A stretch of 64,000 nucleotides of DNA from Mycolicibacterium sp. 018/SC-01/001. GTDB lineage: Bacteria > Actinomycetota > Actinomycetes > Mycobacteriales > Mycobacteriaceae. Below the pieces are notes generated by a model. That model saw only the letters and a program-made list of their open reading frames with translations. It made no database searches and had not been told where the DNA came from. A program made the position numbers and the translations under genes. The stretch lies in contig NZ_VKAA01000002.1 of NCBI RefSeq assembly GCF_007096635.1, positions 124,001 to 188,000 of the forward strand, read 5' to 3'. Below, in pieces: positions 19,530-29,929 of this stretch; the stretch's first letter is position 1; each line of letters starts with the position of its first letter.

Positions 19530-19924
19530 CGGGAGCGATCCGTGCGACGCGGCAGCGCGCGGCACTGGCCGCGCTGCTGGAGAACCTCGACGACTTCCGT
19601 TCGGCGCAGGAGCTGCACGACGAACTCCGGAAACGCGGTGAGGGCGTGGGACTCACGACCGTGTACCGGACGCTGCAGCAGATGGCCGCGGCCGGGGCGG
19701 TCGACACGTTGCGCACAGACACCGGTGAATCGGTCTACCGGTTGTGCTCGCAGCACCATCATCACCATCTCGTGTGCCGCCAATGCGGCTCCACCGTGGA
19801 GATCTCCGGCGGCGAGGTGGAGACGTGGGCGGCCGACATCGCGCGCAAGCACGGCTTTTCCGACGTCAGCCACACGATCGAGATATTCGGGGTGTGCGAC
19901 CGCTGCCGGGCGACCGGTCGCTAG
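19526..19924 (+). CDS. zur: Zinc uptake regulator Zur (FurB)
   Basis: 132 residues of the Fur family. The N-terminal winged helix contains RSAQELHDELRKRGEGVGLT and TVYRTLQQMAAAGAVDTL. The metal-binding half has QHHHHHLVCRQCG and VCDRCRATG: two CxxC pairs for the structural zinc and the histidines of the regulatory site. Represses zinc-uptake and alternative ribosomal-protein genes when zinc is plentiful. Start is the GTG overlapping the smtB stop. Equivalent to Rv2359. Confidence 0.94.
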   Translation: MTGAIRATRQRAALAALLENLDDFRSAQELHDELRKRGEGVGLTTVYRTLQQMAAAGAVDTLRTDTGESVYRLCSQHHHHHLVCRQCGSTVEISGGEVETWAADIARKHGFSDVSHTIEIFGVCDRCRATGR

Positions 19925-20106
19925 CCGCGCCGGCGCCACCCGAGGACCGCCACAGCGATCCCGGCGAGCGCGATGATCGGACCCAGCACCGACCACGTGG
20001 CCGTGTTGCTCATCGGGCTGCCGCCGACCACGCCGATCCCCTGCAGGAAGAACAGCGTGCCGAACAGCGCGACCACGATGCCGACGAAGATCACAGCGAT
20101 ACGCAC
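19921..20106 (-). CDS. Small two-helix membrane protein
   Basis: 61 residues from a GTG at 20106. Two hydrophobic helices (AVIFVGIVVALFGTLFFLQG and VLGPIIALAGIAVAVLGW) are joined by a short polar loop containing GGSPMSNT, and the C-terminus is WRRRG, predicting both ends in the cytosol. It overlaps the convergent zur stop by four bases and begins ten bases after the stop of the upstream gene on the same strand, so it is probably the last gene of the uppS transcript. Function unknown. Confidence 0.7.
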   Translation of the reverse strand: MRIAVIFVGIVVALFGTLFFLQGIGVVGGSPMSNTATWSVLGPIIALAGIAVAVLGWRRRG

Positions 20107-20116
20107 GAAACCGACC

Positions 20117-20548
20117 CTAGGCCACCAGCGCCCGACGCACATCGGCGCCGGTGGCCAGCACCATCAGCACCAGGGTGCGCAGTGCGTCGTCGGTCAGCCC
20201 CGCCGCCGGAAAGTTGTAGCGCAGCAGCACATCCCCGGTCTTTCGGGGACCGCCCGACCCCTTCGCGCCGATCTTCTCGACCAGCGACACCGTGCCCAGC
20301 AGCGTGTCGTGGGCGTGCTTGGCGACCTCGGCGCGCACCGCGGCGGTCAGTGGCAGATCCCAGGCCAGCACCTGCGTCAGCGACACCATCTCCAGATCCT
20401 CGGCGATCGTCACGACCCGCAGCGACGCGAACGTCTGCTCGTGCGGCACCGTCAGCGCGCCGTCGTCCTCCCGCTGCACCGGCAGGATCTCGGCCAGCAC
20501 CACCGGCAACCGCTCGGCGAGTTCCATCAGGCCCGCCCGCTCAGGCAC
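20117..20548 (-). CDS. Uncharacterised protein (Rv2360c-like)
   Basis: 143 residues from a GTG at 20548, one base after the uppS stop. Soluble, no signal peptide. Recognisable stretches are LPVVLAEILPVQREDDGAL, VVTIAEDLEMVSLTQVLAWDLP and the C-terminal LRTLVLMVLATGADVRRALVA. Position and length (about 142 residues) match Rv2360c. I do not recognise a catalytic motif. An alternative ATG at 20527 would shorten it by seven residues. Co-transcription with uppS is almost certain. Confidence 0.75.
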   Translation of the reverse strand: MPERAGLMELAERLPVVLAEILPVQREDDGALTVPHEQTFASLRVVTIAEDLEMVSLTQVLAWDLPLTAAVRAEVAKHAHDTLLGTVSLVEKIGAKGSGGPRKTGDVLLRYNFPAAGLTDDALRTLVLMVLATGADVRRALVA

Positions 20549-20549
20549 A

Positions 20550-21437
20550 TCATTCGGCTCTGCCGAAACGGCGGTTGCGCTGCACGTATTCCTCGCACGC
20601 CGCCCACAGGTCGCGGCGGTCGTAGTCGGGCCACAGCTTGTCCTGGAAGACGTACTCGGCGTACGCGGCCTGCCACAGCAGGAAGTTGCTCGCCCGTTGC
20701 TCGCCCGAGGTCCGGATGAACAGGTCGACGTCGGGGATGTCGGCACGGTGCAGGTGCCTGGCGAAGCCGGCTTCGGTGATCCGGCCCGGATTGATCTTTC
20801 CGTCGACGGCTTCCTGGGCGAGTTGGCGGGCCGCTTCGACGATCTCGGTGCGGCCGCCGTAGTTGACGCAGTAGTTGATCGTGATGACGTCGTTGTCGAC
20901 GGTCATCTCCTCGGCGATGTCGAATTCCTTGATGACGCTGCGCCACATCCGAGGCCGCGACCCGACCCAGCGCATCCTCACACCCATGTCGTTGAGGTTC
21001 TCCCGCCGGCGGCGCACCACTTCGCGGTTGAAGCCCATGAGGAAGCGGACCTCCTCGGTGCTGCGCTTCCAGTTCTCGGTGGAGAACGCGTACACCGTGA
21101 GGTGCTTGATGCCCAGCTCGATCGCGCCGCACGTGATGTCGATGAGCACCGCTTCGCCCATCTTGTGTCCCTCGGTGCGCCCCAACCCGCGCTGCGTGGC
21201 CCACCGGCCGTTGCCGTCCATCACCACCGCGACGTGCTGGGGCACCTGGTCGGCCGGGATCTTCGGGGCCGCCTCCTTGGACGTGTGCTGCGGAGGACGG
21301 GCGAACTTGCCGTTGGTCTTGGGCGGCAGGTCCGGGAAGACGACCGGCCAGGTCGACTTGTCCGGGAACGTCGGGTAGTCGTCAGGCGCCGGGGGCAGCT
21401 GTGGGTAGCTGTTCTTCCCCGCTCGCTTGATTGCCAT
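20550..21437 (-). CDS. uppS: Long-chain isoprenyl diphosphate synthase (decaprenyl type)
   Basis: 295 residues of the cis-prenyltransferase family. The catalytic Asp74 lies in [13 protein letters not shown]; other conserved segments are [43 protein letters not shown] and [19 protein letters not shown]. Makes decaprenyl diphosphate, the lipid carrier for peptidoglycan, arabinogalactan and lipoarabinomannan. Matches Rv2361c (296 residues). The ATG at 21437 ([10 protein letters not shown]) was chosen over 21446. The mycobacterial N-terminal extension of ~65 residues is present. Confidence 0.95.
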   Translation of the reverse strand: MAIKRAGKNSYPQLPPAPDDYPTFPDKSTWPVVFPDLPPKTNGKFARPPQHTSKEAAPKIPADQVPQHVAVVMDGNGRWATQRGLGRTEGHKMGEAVLIDITCGAIELGIKHLTVYAFSTENWKRSTEEVRFLMGFNREVVRRRRENLNDMGVRMRWVGSRPRMWRSVIKEFDIAEEMTVDNDVITINYCVNYGGRTEIVEAARQLAQEAVDGKINPGRITEAGFARHLHRADIPDVDLFIRTSGEQRASNFLLWQAAYAEYVFQDKLWPDYDRRDLWAACEEYVQRNRRFGRAE

Positions 21438-21506
21438 GCGCCACATCCTGCCTGATGGTCTGCCCGCTCTTGCCGTCGCTCCGCCTTCTGCTCTTCGCGC
21501 GGGCGC

Positions 21507-22238
21507 TCATCGCCGCTCCACAAGGGGCAGTGTCCGCAACTGTCTCTCCAGATGCCACTGCAGGTGTGCGGCCACCAGCCCGCTGGCCTGGCTGCGGTGC
21601 GATCCGGTGGAGGTCTGCGCGTGCTCCCAGTCGCCCTCGTAGAGCGCGGCCATCAGGTCCAGCACACCCTGAGGCGGGGTGGCCGAACCCGATGGCCTGC
21701 AGTGCACGCACACGCTGCCCCCGGCAGCGACGTGAAAAGCCCGGTGCGGACCCGGCGCGGCGCACCGGGCACATTCGGTCAGCGCGGGCGCCCACCCGGC
21801 GACCCCCATTGCCCGCAGCAGATAGGCGTCGAGCACGAGTTCGCGCGGCCGGGTGCCGTCGGCCACCGCGCGCAGGGCGGCGACGGTGAGGCGGTGCAGG
21901 GCGGGCACCGGCGCGTGCTCCTCACCGGCGATGCGTTCCGCGGTCTCGAGCATCGCGCACGCGCAGGTGTAGCGGCCGTAGTCGCTGACGATGTCGGAGG
22001 CGAACGCGTCGATCGCCTGGACCTGGGTGACGATGTCGAGATTACGGCCGGGATAGAGCTGAACGTCGATGTGCGCGAACGGTTCCAGCCGCGCTCCGAA
22101 CTTGCTGCGGGTGCGCCGCACCCCCTTGGCCACGGCGCGTACCAGCCCGTGATCACGCGTGAGCAGGCTCACGATGCGATCGGCTTCGCCGAGCTTGTGC
22201 TGACGGAGCACCACCGCTCGGTCCCGGTACAGACGCAT
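21507..22238 (-). CDS. recO: DNA repair protein RecO
   Basis: 243 residues. The N-terminal OB fold (LYRDRAVVLRQHKLGEADRIVSLLTRDHGLVRAVAKGVRR) is followed by a helical domain and a zinc-binding segment CARCAAPGPH ... CVHC. RecO loads RecA with RecR at gapped DNA. Slightly shorter than Rv2362c (265). ATG start at 22238; it lies 63 bases from the divergent amidase gene, with uppS downstream. Confidence 0.93.
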   Translation of the reverse strand: MRLYRDRAVVLRQHKLGEADRIVSLLTRDHGLVRAVAKGVRRTRSKFGARLEPFAHIDVQLYPGRNLDIVTQVQAIDAFASDIVSDYGRYTCACAMLETAERIAGEEHAPVPALHRLTVAALRAVADGTRPRELVLDAYLLRAMGVAGWAPALTECARCAAPGPHRAFHVAAGGSVCVHCRPSGSATPPQGVLDLMAALYEGDWEHAQTSTGSHRSQASGLVAAHLQWHLERQLRTLPLVERR

Positions 22239-22287
22239 CCGTCCAGTCTTCCACCCTTCTGCGGTGTTCTCGGGTTCGCAGCGCCGA

Positions 22288-22293
22288 TACTCT
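22288..22293 (+). promoter_or_regulatory. -10 box TACTCT before the amidase gene
   Basis: TACTCT ends eight bases before the ATG at 22302, consistent with a near-leaderless mRNA. No Shine-Dalgarno sequence is visible upstream of that ATG. Confidence 0.4.
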
Positions 22294-22301
22294 GGTCACT
22301 G

Positions 22302-23801
22302 ATGGTCGTCTTTCCCGCCCCCGGTGCCCGGTTTCCCACGCTGGGCAACCAGCTCTTCGCCCTCGCCAGCGGCAGCGTCACGTCGGTCGAGCTGGTGCGC
22401 CGGTCCCTCGACTCGATCGAGGCCAGCCAGCCCACGCTGAACGCCTTCCGGGTGGTGCTGCGCGAGTCCGCGCTCGCGGAGGCGGCCGCCGCCGATCGCA
22501 AACGTGCTGCGGGACATGATCATTCGACCCATCCCCTGCTGGGGATACCGATCGCCGTCAAGGACGACGTGGACGTCGAGGGAGTGCCGACCCGCTTCGG
22601 CGTCGACGGTGAGGTGGCCGACGCCCCGGCAGACGCCGAGGTGGTGCGCCGCTTGCGTGCGGCCGGCGCGGTGATCGTGGGCAAGACCAACACCTGCGAA
22701 CTGGGCCAGTGGCCCTTCACCAGCGGGCCCGGGTTCGGGCACACCCGCAACCCGTGGTCGCGCGAGCACACGCCGGGTGGTTCCTCGGGTGGTAGTGCGG
22801 CAGCCGTCGCTGCCGGCCTGGTCGCCGCCGCGATCGGCTCCGACGGGGCCGGCAGCGTCCGCATCCCCGCCGCGTGGACCCATCTGGTCGGCATCAAGCC
22901 GCAGCGCGGACGCATCTCGACCGCGCCGCTGGCCGAGGCCTTCAACGGCATCACCGTCAACGGGGTGCTGGCCCGCACGGTCGGCGACGCGGCGCTGGTG
23001 CTCGACGCCGCATCGGGCAACGCCCCCGGCGATCTGCACACCCCGCCACCGGTCTCGGTGTCCGACCACGTGTCGCGCGCGCCCGGTCCGCTGCGCGTGG
23101 CGATGTCGACCAAGTTCCCGTTCACCGTGTTCCGGGCCAGCCTGCACCCCGAGATCCGTGCGGCGATGGAGTCGGTGGCGCGCCAGCTCGAGGATCTCGG
23201 ACACTCGGTCATCTCCGCCGATCCCGACTACGACCTCCGGATGTCGTGGAACTTCCTGGCGCGCTCGACGGCGGGTATTCCGCAGTGGATGCAACGCCTG
23301 GGACCGAACGCGCGCTGGGATGCGCGCACGCGGGCCAACGCGATGACGGGCCGGGTGCTCTCCGAACACATCCTGCGCAAGGCGAGGGCACACGAGGCCG
23401 TCACCCGGCAGCGGGTCGGCTGGATCTTCAACCTCGCCGACGTCGTGCTCGCACCGACCACCGCCCTGCCGCCGCCGAAAGTCGACGCGTTCGACGGCCT
23501 CAGCGGGCTGGCCACCGACCGCGCGATGATCCGGGCGTGCCCGGCCACGTGGCCGTGGAACCTGCTGGGCTGGCCGTCGATCAACGTGCCGGCCGGGTTC
23601 ACCTCCGACGGCCTGCCCATCGGTGTGCAGCTGATGGGTCCCGCCAACAGCGAGCCGCTGCTGGTGTCGCTGGCCGCCGCACTCGAGGGGATCAACGGGT
23701 GGGCCACCTGTCAGCCCGAGAACTGGTGGGACACGCGCGTGCAGGCAGAGCCCTCGGCGACGGTGACCGCAACGGACTCGGTGGCCGTCGGGGTGGCCTG
23801 A
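22302..23801 (+). CDS. amiA2: Amidase signature family enzyme
   Basis: 499 residues. The Ser-cisSer-Lys triad of the amidase signature family is visible: Lys87 in IPIAVKDDV, Ser161 in TPGGSSGGSAAA and the nucleophile Ser185 in DGAGSVRIPA. The spacing agrees with the family. Hydrolyses amides to acid and ammonia; the physiological substrate of Rv2363-type enzymes is unknown. No GatB/GatC neighbours, so this is not the tRNA amidotransferase. The frame is open far upstream over recO; the ATG at 22302 was chosen for its promoter-like upstream sequence. Confidence 0.9.
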   Translation: MVVFPAPGARFPTLGNQLFALASGSVTSVELVRRSLDSIEASQPTLNAFRVVLRESALAEAAAADRKRAAGHDHSTHPLLGIPIAVKDDVDVEGVPTRFGVDGEVADAPADAEVVRRLRAAGAVIVGKTNTCELGQWPFTSGPGFGHTRNPWSREHTPGGSSGGSAAAVAAGLVAAAIGSDGAGSVRIPAAWTHLVGIKPQRGRISTAPLAEAFNGITVNGVLARTVGDAALVLDAASGNAPGDLHTPPPVSVSDHVSRAPGPLRVAMSTKFPFTVFRASLHPEIRAAMESVARQLEDLGHSVISADPDYDLRMSWNFLARSTAGIPQWMQRLGPNARWDARTRANAMTGRVLSEHILRKARAHEAVTRQRVGWIFNLADVVLAPTTALPPPKVDAFDGLSGLATDRAMIRACPATWPWNLLGWPSINVPAGFTSDGLPIGVQLMGPANSEPLLVSLAAALEGINGWATCQPENWWDTRVQAEPSATVTATDSVAVGVA

Positions 23802-23804
23802 CCT

Positions 23805-24716
23805 CTAGAAGCCGAGGCGCCCCAGCTGTTTCGGGTCGCGCTGCCAGTTCTTCGCGATCTTGACGCGCAGATCGAGGTAGACCTTGGTGCCGAGCAGCTT
23901 CTCGATCTGCGTGCGGGCCGCGGTCCCGACCTCACGCAGCCGGGCGCCGCCCTTGCCGATCACGATGCCCTTCTGCGAATCCCGTTCGACGTAGAGGATG
24001 GCGTGCACAGCGATCAACGGCGGCTGGTCGTCGCGGCTCTGGCGTTCCTCGATCTCGTCGATCACGACGGCCAGCGAGTGCGGCAGCTCATCCCGCACGC
24101 CCTCGAGCGCGGCCTCGCGGATCAGCTCGGCCATCAGCACTTCCTCGGGCTCGTCGGTGAGCTCCCCGTCGGGGTAGAAGGCAGGCCCGGGAGGAAGGTG
24201 CGAGACGATGACGTCGGTGAGCACGTCGAGCTGCTCGGCCATGGTCGCCGACACCGGCACGATGTCGGCGTCGGGGCCGACGAGCTCGCTGACCGCGATC
24301 AGCTGTTGTGCCACAGCGTCTTTGCTGACCTTGTCGATCTTCGTGACGATCGCGATCAGCGTGGTCCTGGGCGCCACCGCGCGGATCTGCTCGTAGATGA
24401 ACCGGTCACCCGGCCCGATCTTCTCGTCGGCCGGGATGCACAGGCCGATGACGTCGACCTCGGAGTAGGTGTCCTTGACCAGATCGTTGAGCCGCTGCCC
24501 GAGCAGCGTGCGGGGGCGGTGCAGGCCCGGGGTGTCGACGAGCACGATCTGAAAGGTGTCACGGTGCACGATGCCGCGGATCGTGTGGCGGGTGGTCTGC
24601 GGCCGGTTCGACGTGATGGCCACCTTGGCGCCGACGAGCGCGTTGGTCAGCGTGGACTTGCCGGTGTTCGGCCTGCCGACGAAACACGCGAATCCTGACC
24701 GGAACTCGTCGGTCAT
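23805..24716 (-). CDS. era: GTPase Era (16S rRNA/30S assembly)
   Basis: 303 residues. GTPase motifs: G1 [10 protein letters not shown]2 region QTTRHT, G3 DTPGL, G4 TKID, and the C-terminal KH domain with [15 protein letters not shown]. Era binds the 3' end of 16S rRNA and helps mature the small subunit. It overlaps the upstream deaminase-like gene by four bases (ATGA) at the end of a phoH-ybeY-CNNM-era transcript, in the Rv2368c-Rv2364c order. The ybeY gene in the same operon also acts on 16S rRNA ends. Confidence 0.95.
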   Translation of the reverse strand: MTDEFRSGFACFVGRPNTGKSTLTNALVGAKVAITSNRPQTTRHTIRGIVHRDTFQIVLVDTPGLHRPRTLLGQRLNDLVKDTYSEVDVIGLCIPADEKIGPGDRFIYEQIRAVAPRTTLIAIVTKIDKVSKDAVAQQLIAVSELVGPDADIVPVSATMAEQLDVLTDVIVSHLPPGPAFYPDGELTDEPEEVLMAELIREAALEGVRDELPHSLAVVIDEIEERQSRDDQPPLIAVHAILYVERDSQKGIVIGKGGARLREVGTAARTQIEKLLGTKVYLDLRVKIAKNWQRDPKQLGRLGF

Positions 24717-25030
24717 CGCAATGTGCCGGTCCGGTCGGTGACGATGATCGCGGCGTCGGCGCTCAGTTCCCGGACCGCGGCCACACCGGGGTCGTCGGCA
24801 TCTCCGCCCACGAGCACCGCGGCCTCCAGACCGGTTGCGCCGCTGGACACCGCGGCAGCGACAGCGGCCTGCAGGGCCGTCAACTCCAGTGCCGTCAATC
24901 GCACGGGGGCTCCGGCGTAGGTGCGGCCGTCGGCGTCGCGCACCGCCGCCCCGGAACCGGCCTCCGCCCGTGCCATCGCGCCGCGGGCGAGCACCACCAG
25001 CTTGGCGTCCTCGGCGTCGAGATCACTCAC
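24713..25030 (-). CDS. Degenerate cytidine-deaminase-like protein
   Basis: 105 residues from a GTG at 25030 that overlaps the CNNM gene stop by eight bases. The layout resembles small CDA-fold proteins ([39 protein letters not shown]), but the zinc ligands are missing: no HAE and no PCxxC, and in fact no cysteine or histidine anywhere in the protein. Probably catalytically inactive and perhaps structural. Equivalent to Rv2365c. Tightly coupled on both sides to CNNM and era genes. Confidence 0.75.
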   Translation of the reverse strand: MSDLDAEDAKLVVLARGAMARAEAGSGAAVRDADGRTYAGAPVRLTALELTALQAAVAAAVSSGATGLEAAVLVGGDADDPGVAAVRELSADAAIIVTDRTGTLR

Positions 25031-26327
25031 CGTCGTTGTCCTCCGTGTCCTCGGGCTCGGGGTCGAGCGGGCTGACGAGCACGGTGCCGATCCGCACGCG
25101 TCCCCGGGGATCCGGACCGCCTTCGGCACGCAACAGCAGTCCGTCCCAGGTGATCTCGGCGCCGGGCAGCGGAACCCGGCCCAGCTCGAGAGCCAGGAGT
25201 CCACCGACGGTGTCGACGTCGAGGTCCTCGGACACCTCGAGATCGTAGAGTTCGGCGAGGTCCTCGATGGGCAGTCGCGCCGAGACCCGGTGCTGCCGCT
25301 CCCCCAGATCCTCGACCGGAGCGACCTCGTCGACGTCGTACTCGTCGGCGATCTCCCCGACGATCTCCTCCAGCACGTCCTCGATCGTGACCAGACCGGC
25401 GATCGCACCGTATTCGTCGACCAGCAGCACCATGTGCACGCGGTCGAGCTGCATCTCGCGCAGCAGTGCGTCCAGCGGTTTGGAATCCGGCACGAAGACC
25501 GGCTTGCGCATGATCTCGGCCACCCAGGTGTCCCGGCCGCCGTTGCGCGACGAATAGGTGCGCTGCACAAGGTCTTTGAGATAGACCACCCCGACGATGT
25601 CGTCGACGTTCTCACCGATCACGGGGATGCGCGAATGCCCGCTGCGCACCGCCAGAGAGGTGGCCTGACCAGCTGTCTTGTCCGATTCGATCCACACCAT
25701 CTCGGTGCGCGGCACCATCACCTCGCGCGCCGGGGTGTCCCCCAGCTCGAACACCGACTGGATCATCCGGCGTTCGTCGTCGGCCACCACGCCCCGCTGC
25801 TGGGCGAGATCGACCACCTCGCGCAACTCGATCTCCGAGGCGAACGGGCCGTTGCGGAAGCCGCGACCGGGCGTGAGCGCGTTACCGAGCAGGACCAGCA
25901 GCCGGCTGACCGGGGCGAGCACCACCGAGATGCCCTGAAGCGGCAGCGCCGAGATCAACGCGATCGTGTAGGCGTTCTGGCGGCCGACGGTGCGCGGACC
26001 CACGCCGATGGCCACGAAGCTGATCACGGTCATGATGGCCGCGGCCGTCATGAGGCCGCCACTGACGCCCAGGTAGTCGTCGAGGTAGGCGGCCAGCAGC
26101 ACCGTCGCGCTCACCTCGCACGCAATACGCAGCAGGACAACGAGATTGATGTAGCGGGGCCGGTCGACCATCACCTGCGCGAGTCGCACGGCACCCGGCC
26201 GCTCGTCGCGCACGAGCTCCTCGACACGCGCCATCGACACCGTGCTGACCGCGGCGTCGATCGCAGCGAACAGGCCCGCGGAAGCGATCAACAGGATCGC
26301 CCCGACGAGCTGGCCGAGCCCGGTCAC
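25023..26327 (-). CDS. CNNM/CorC-type membrane protein with CBS pair
   Basis: 434 residues. An N-terminal CNNM (DUF21) domain with about four helices ([50 protein letters not shown]) is followed by a CBS pair ([10 protein letters not shown] ... [21 protein letters not shown] ... [37 protein letters not shown]) and a C-terminal CorC/HlyC domain. The family is linked to Mg2+ export or homeostasis. Equivalent to Rv2366c. It overlaps ybeY by four bases. Confidence 0.9.
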   Translation of the reverse strand: MTGLGQLVGAILLIASAGLFAAIDAAVSTVSMARVEELVRDERPGAVRLAQVMVDRPRYINLVVLLRIACEVSATVLLAAYLDDYLGVSGGLMTAAAIMTVISFVAIGVGPRTVGRQNAYTIALISALPLQGISVVLAPVSRLLVLLGNALTPGRGFRNGPFASEIELREVVDLAQQRGVVADDERRMIQSVFELGDTPAREVMVPRTEMVWIESDKTAGQATSLAVRSGHSRIPVIGENVDDIVGVVYLKDLVQRTYSSRNGGRDTWVAEIMRKPVFVPDSKPLDALLREMQLDRVHMVLLVDEYGAIAGLVTIEDVLEEIVGEIADEYDVDEVAPVEDLGERQHRVSARLPIEDLAELYDLEVSEDLDVDTVGGLLALELGRVPLPGAEITWDGLLLRAEGGPDPRGRVRIGTVLVSPLDPEPEDTEDNDGE

Positions 26328-26890
26328 GGAGTGTCGCCGCGGGGGGACTCACGGGGGGATTCGTTGAAGTACCGCGACTCGTCGAGCAACCGCCGGTCTT
26401 TCTCGGTCTGCCGGTCCTGGTGGTAGGCCTGCACCTGGTCGGCCACCCATTCCTCGAGCAGTTCACGCTGCAGGGCGAACATCTCTTTTTCCTCGTCGGG
26501 TTCGGCGTGGTCGTAGCCCAGCAGGTGCAGCACCCCGTGGACGGTGAGCAGCGCCAGTTCCTGACCCAGTGTGTGACCGGCATCGGCGGCCTGCTTGGCG
26601 GCGAACTCCGGGCACAGCACGATGTCGCCGAGCACCTCGGGTCCCGGCTCGGGTGCGTCGGGGCGCCCGCCGGGCTCGAGCTCGTCCATCGGAAAGCTCA
26701 TCACATCGGTGGGGCCGGGCAGGTCCATCCACCGCATGTGCAGATCCGCCATGGCCGCCGAATCCAGCAGCACCATGGACAATTCGGCGGCGGGGTTGAC
26801 GTCCATCTTGCGGATCACGAAACGCGCGACGCTGACGAGTTCGGTCTCGGAGACGTCGATGCCCGACTCGTTGGACACCTCGATGGTCAT
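26324..26890 (-). CDS. ybeY: Endoribonuclease YbeY
   Basis: 188 residues. The zinc motif H-x3-H-x5-H is seen as [11 protein letters not shown], and the preceding [10 protein letters not shown] and [11 protein letters not shown] are family hallmarks. YbeY is a metal-dependent RNase for 16S rRNA 3' maturation and ribosome quality control. The C-terminal tail has a small internal duplication ([10 protein letters not shown]). Translational overlap of four bases with the CNNM gene downstream, and an 8-base gap after phoH. Confidence 0.94.
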   Translation of the reverse strand: MTIEVSNESGIDVSETELVSVARFVIRKMDVNPAAELSMVLLDSAAMADLHMRWMDLPGPTDVMSFPMDELEPGGRPDAPEPGPEVLGDIVLCPEFAAKQAADAGHTLGQELALLTVHGVLHLLGYDHAEPDEEKEMFALQRELLEEWVADQVQAYHQDRQTEKDRRLLDESRYFNESPRESPRGDTP

Positions 26891-26898
26891 GGGTGTCG

Positions 26899-27936
26899 CT
26901 ACCGCCTCGGCCGTCCGGTGCCCGAGCGGCGCTGGGCCCGGTTCAACTGAGTCGGCTCCTCGAACTTCGCGTACGCGTCGACGATCTCGGACACCAGGCG
27001 GTGGCGCACCACGTCGGCGCTGGTGAGTTCGGCGAAGTGGATGTCGTCGATCCCGTCGAGGATCCGCATGGCCGCGTTGAGCCCCGACGGTGCCCCACCC
27101 GGCAGATCGACCTGCGTGATATCGCCTGTCACAACGATTTTCGAGTTGAAGCCCAACCGCGTCAGGAACATCTTCATCTGCTCGGCGGTCGTGTTCTGCG
27201 CCTCGTCGAGGATGATGAACGCATCGGAGATGGTGCGACCCCGCATGTAGGCCAGCGGCGCGACCTCGATGACGCCGGCGCTCATCAGCTTGGGGATCAG
27301 CTCGGGGTCCATCATGTCGTGCAGCGCGTCGTACAGCGGGCGCAGGTAGGGGTCGATCTTTTCGCTCAGCGTGCCGGGCAGGAAGCCCAGTCGCTCGCCG
27401 GCCTCGACTGCGGGCCGGGTGAGGATGATGCGGCTGACCTGTTTGGACTGCAGGGCGCTGACGGCCTTGGCCATCGCGAGGTAGGTCTTTCCCGTGCCTG
27501 CCGGCCCGATGCCGAAGACGATCGTGTGGGTGTCGATCGCATCCACGTAGCGCTTCTGGTTCAGCGTCTTGGGGCGGATGGTCTTACCGCGGCGGCTCAG
27601 GATGTCCAGCGTCAGCACATCGGCCGGCGACTCGTCCCCGGCTCCGGTGAGCATGGCGACACTGTGCCGGACCGCGTCGGGCGTGAGCCGTTGACCGCTG
27701 CCGAGGATCTCGAGCAGTTCGGAGATGACCCGTTCGGCCAGCGCGACGTCGGCCGGTTCACCGGAGACGGTCAGCGCGTTGCCGCGCGCGTGGATGTCGG
27801 CGGTGAGCAGGGATTCCAGGGCCCGGAGGTTCTCGTCGGAGCGGCCGAGCAGGCCCACCACGAGGTCGGGCGGAACGGTGATGCTGCTGCGGACCTGCGA
27901 ACTGTCCGAGCCTGCGTTCGTCTCGCGGGGCGTCAC
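26899..27936 (-). CDS. phoH: PhoH-family ATPase
   Basis: 345 residues. An N-terminal KH-like region (~20-110) precedes a PhoH ATPase core with Walker A GPAGTGKT and Walker B-like FIILDEAQN, plus [17 protein letters not shown]. PhoH proteins are RNA-associated ATPases/helicases; the gene is next to ybeY in most bacteria, suggesting a shared role in RNA processing. Equivalent to Rv2368c (PhoH1). Start ATG at 27936 ([10 protein letters not shown]). Confidence 0.93.
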   Translation of the reverse strand: MTPRETNAGSDSSQVRSSITVPPDLVVGLLGRSDENLRALESLLTADIHARGNALTVSGEPADVALAERVISELLEILGSGQRLTPDAVRHSVAMLTGAGDESPADVLTLDILSRRGKTIRPKTLNQKRYVDAIDTHTIVFGIGPAGTGKTYLAMAKAVSALQSKQVSRIILTRPAVEAGERLGFLPGTLSEKIDPYLRPLYDALHDMMDPELIPKLMSAGVIEVAPLAYMRGRTISDAFIILDEAQNTTAEQMKMFLTRLGFNSKIVVTGDITQVDLPGGAPSGLNAAMRILDGIDDIHFAELTSADVVRHRLVSEIVDAYAKFEEPTQLNRAQRRSGTGRPRR

Positions 27937-27987
27937 GTGGAGTTTTCTGCCTGCTTCCTGTGCTGAGGGATTCCGACCAGTTTAGCG

Positions 27988-28728
27988 TCAGGACCAGCGC
28001 GGGGTCAGCACCCCGAGGGCGCCCAGCGCGACCGCCGCCGCCGAGGAGGTGCGCAGCACCGACGGGCCGAGTCGCACGGTGAACGCACCCGCGGCGGTCA
28101 GGGCGCTGAGCTCGGCATCGGAGATGCCGCCTTCGGGGCCGACGACCAGCGTCACCGCAACGGCGCGCGCCAGCGGTATCTCCGCCAGCGGTCGAGCGGC
28201 CGACTCGTGCAGCACCAGCACCGGATCGGGTGCCGCCGCCCGCACCAGGTCGGCCAGGCCGGCAGTCGACACCACGCCGTTGACCACGGGAATGTGGGGC
28301 CGCCGTGACTGGCGGGCCGCCGACCGTGCCACGGCCCGCCACCGGCGCAGACCCTTGTCGACCTTCGCAGCACCGTCCCAGCGGGCGACACACCGCGCCG
28401 CCTGCCACGGCACGAACGCATCGGCACCCGCCTCGGTGGCCAGTTCGACGGCGAGCTCGGCCCGTTCCGATTTCGGCAGGGCCTGCACCACGGTGACGGT
28501 CGGCGTGGGCGGCGCAACGACCCGCCGGTCCTTCACCCGCGCGGTCAACCGTCCTTTGCCGACCTCGTCGACGACGCAGTGCGCCACTGTGCCGGCACCG
28601 TCGGCGAGGTCGAGTTCCTCGCCGGTGCGGGTCCGGCACACCGTCGCCGCGTGGTGGCCTTCATCGCCGTCGACGACGGCCAGTTCACCGACATCGGGGA
28701 CAGCGTCGACGTAGAACAGGCTGCGCAC
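27988..28728 (-). CDS. rsmE: 16S rRNA (uracil-1498-N3)-methyltransferase
   Basis: 246 residues of the SPOUT superfamily. Features: N-terminal PUA-like part ([22 protein letters not shown]), [32 protein letters not shown], the knot and SAM-binding loop [14 protein letters not shown], and [19 protein letters not shown]. Methylates U1498 in the decoding region. Starts at GTG 28728, three bases after the dnaJ2 stop, so it is in the hrcA-dnaJ2-rsmE transcript (Rv2374c-Rv2372c). Confidence 0.93.
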   Translation of the reverse strand: MRSLFYVDAVPDVGELAVVDGDEGHHAATVCRTRTGEELDLADGAGTVAHCVVDEVGKGRLTARVKDRRVVAPPTPTVTVVQALPKSERAELAVELATEAGADAFVPWQAARCVARWDGAAKVDKGLRRWRAVARSAARQSRRPHIPVVNGVVSTAGLADLVRAAAPDPVLVLHESAARPLAEIPLARAVAVTLVVGPEGGISDAELSALTAAGAFTVRLGPSVLRTSSAAAVALGALGVLTPRWS

Positions 28729-28731
28729 GTG

Positions 28732-29883
28732 CTAGCGGCCGGTGAACGTCTCGCGCAACCGGGAGAACAGGCCGCCGCCGTTGTTCGTGGCGGTCGTCGC
28801 CGATGTGCGGACCTGGGCGGTGTCGCGACTGCGCTCCTTGAAGGTGCGCAGCAGCTCGATGTCGTCATGGTCGAGCCGGGACGGCACCACCACGTCGATG
28901 TGCGCATGCAGGTCACCGCGCACCCCCGACCTCAGATGCGGCATGCCGTGGCCGCGCAGCGTCGTGACCGAACCGGGCTGCGTGCCCGCGCCGATCGTGA
29001 TCTCGGTCGGCCCGTCGAGGATCGCGTCCACCGACACCGTCGTGCCCAGCGCGGCGTCGACCATCGGCACCGAGATCGTGCAGTGCAGATCGTCGCCGTC
29101 GCGGACGAACACGTCGTGCGGCTTCTCGTGGACCTCGACGTACAGGTCGCCTGCCGGGCCGCCACCGGGCCCGACCTCACCCTGAGCGGCCAGGCGCACC
29201 CGCATGCCCTCGCCCACGCCGGCCGGGATCTTGACGCTGATCTCGCGGCGCGCACGCACCCGGCCGTCACCGGCGCACCGGTTGCACGGGTCCGGGATCA
29301 CCTCACCGACGCCGCCGCACACCGGGCAGGGCCGAGACGTCATCACCTGGCCGAGCAGCGAGCGCTGCACCGTCTGCACCTCGCCCCGGCCGTGGCAGGT
29401 GTCGCACATGACCGGCGTCGAGTTGCCGTGCGTGCCCTTGCCGTGGCACAGGTCGCACAGCACCGCGGTGTCGACGGTGACCTGCTTGGTCACCCCGGTC
29501 GCGCACTCCTGGAGATCGAGGCGCATCCGCAGCAGCGAATCCGACCCGGGCCGCACCCGGCCGATCGGACCGCGAGACGACGTGCCACCGCCGAAGAACG
29601 CTTCGAAGACATCGCCGAGGCCGCCGAACCCGCCGAACCCGCCACCGGCGGCGCCGGCCGACTCCAGCGGGTCCCCGCCCAAGTCGACGATGCGACGCTT
29701 CTCGGGGTCGCTGAGCACCTCGTAGGCGGCACTGACGTCCTTGAAGCGCGCCTGCGCCTCCTCGTCGGGGTTCACGTCGGGGTGCAGCTCACGGGCCAGC
29801 TTGCGATAGGCGCGCTTGATCTCCGCGTCACTGGCGCCTTTGCTCACACCCAGCAAGCCGTAATAGTCGCGTGCCACGCTCAC
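28732..29883 (-). CDS. dnaJ2: Chaperone DnaJ2
   Basis: 383 residues. J domain with HPD at [13 protein letters not shown], a Gly/Phe linker ([21 protein letters not shown]), a zinc domain with four CxxCxGxG repeats ([32 protein letters not shown]), and the C-terminal substrate-binding domain. Co-chaperone stimulating DnaK. Starts at GTG behind GGGAGAGG. Second gene after hrcA, so it is likely under heat-shock control. Confidence 0.95.
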   Translation of the reverse strand: MSVARDYYGLLGVSKGASDAEIKRAYRKLARELHPDVNPDEEAQARFKDVSAAYEVLSDPEKRRIVDLGGDPLESAGAAGGGFGGFGGLGDVFEAFFGGGTSSRGPIGRVRPGSDSLLRMRLDLQECATGVTKQVTVDTAVLCDLCHGKGTHGNSTPVMCDTCHGRGEVQTVQRSLLGQVMTSRPCPVCGGVGEVIPDPCNRCAGDGRVRARREISVKIPAGVGEGMRVRLAAQGEVGPGGGPAGDLYVEVHEKPHDVFVRDGDDLHCTISVPMVDAALGTTVSVDAILDGPTEITIGAGTQPGSVTTLRGHGMPHLRSGVRGDLHAHIDVVVPSRLDHDDIELLRTFKERSRDTAQVRTSATTATNNGGGLFSRLRETFTGR

Positions 29884-29929
29884 CCTCTCCCACCCGTCGA
29901 TCCGTGCAGCATGTCCAGCCCAGCACAGA

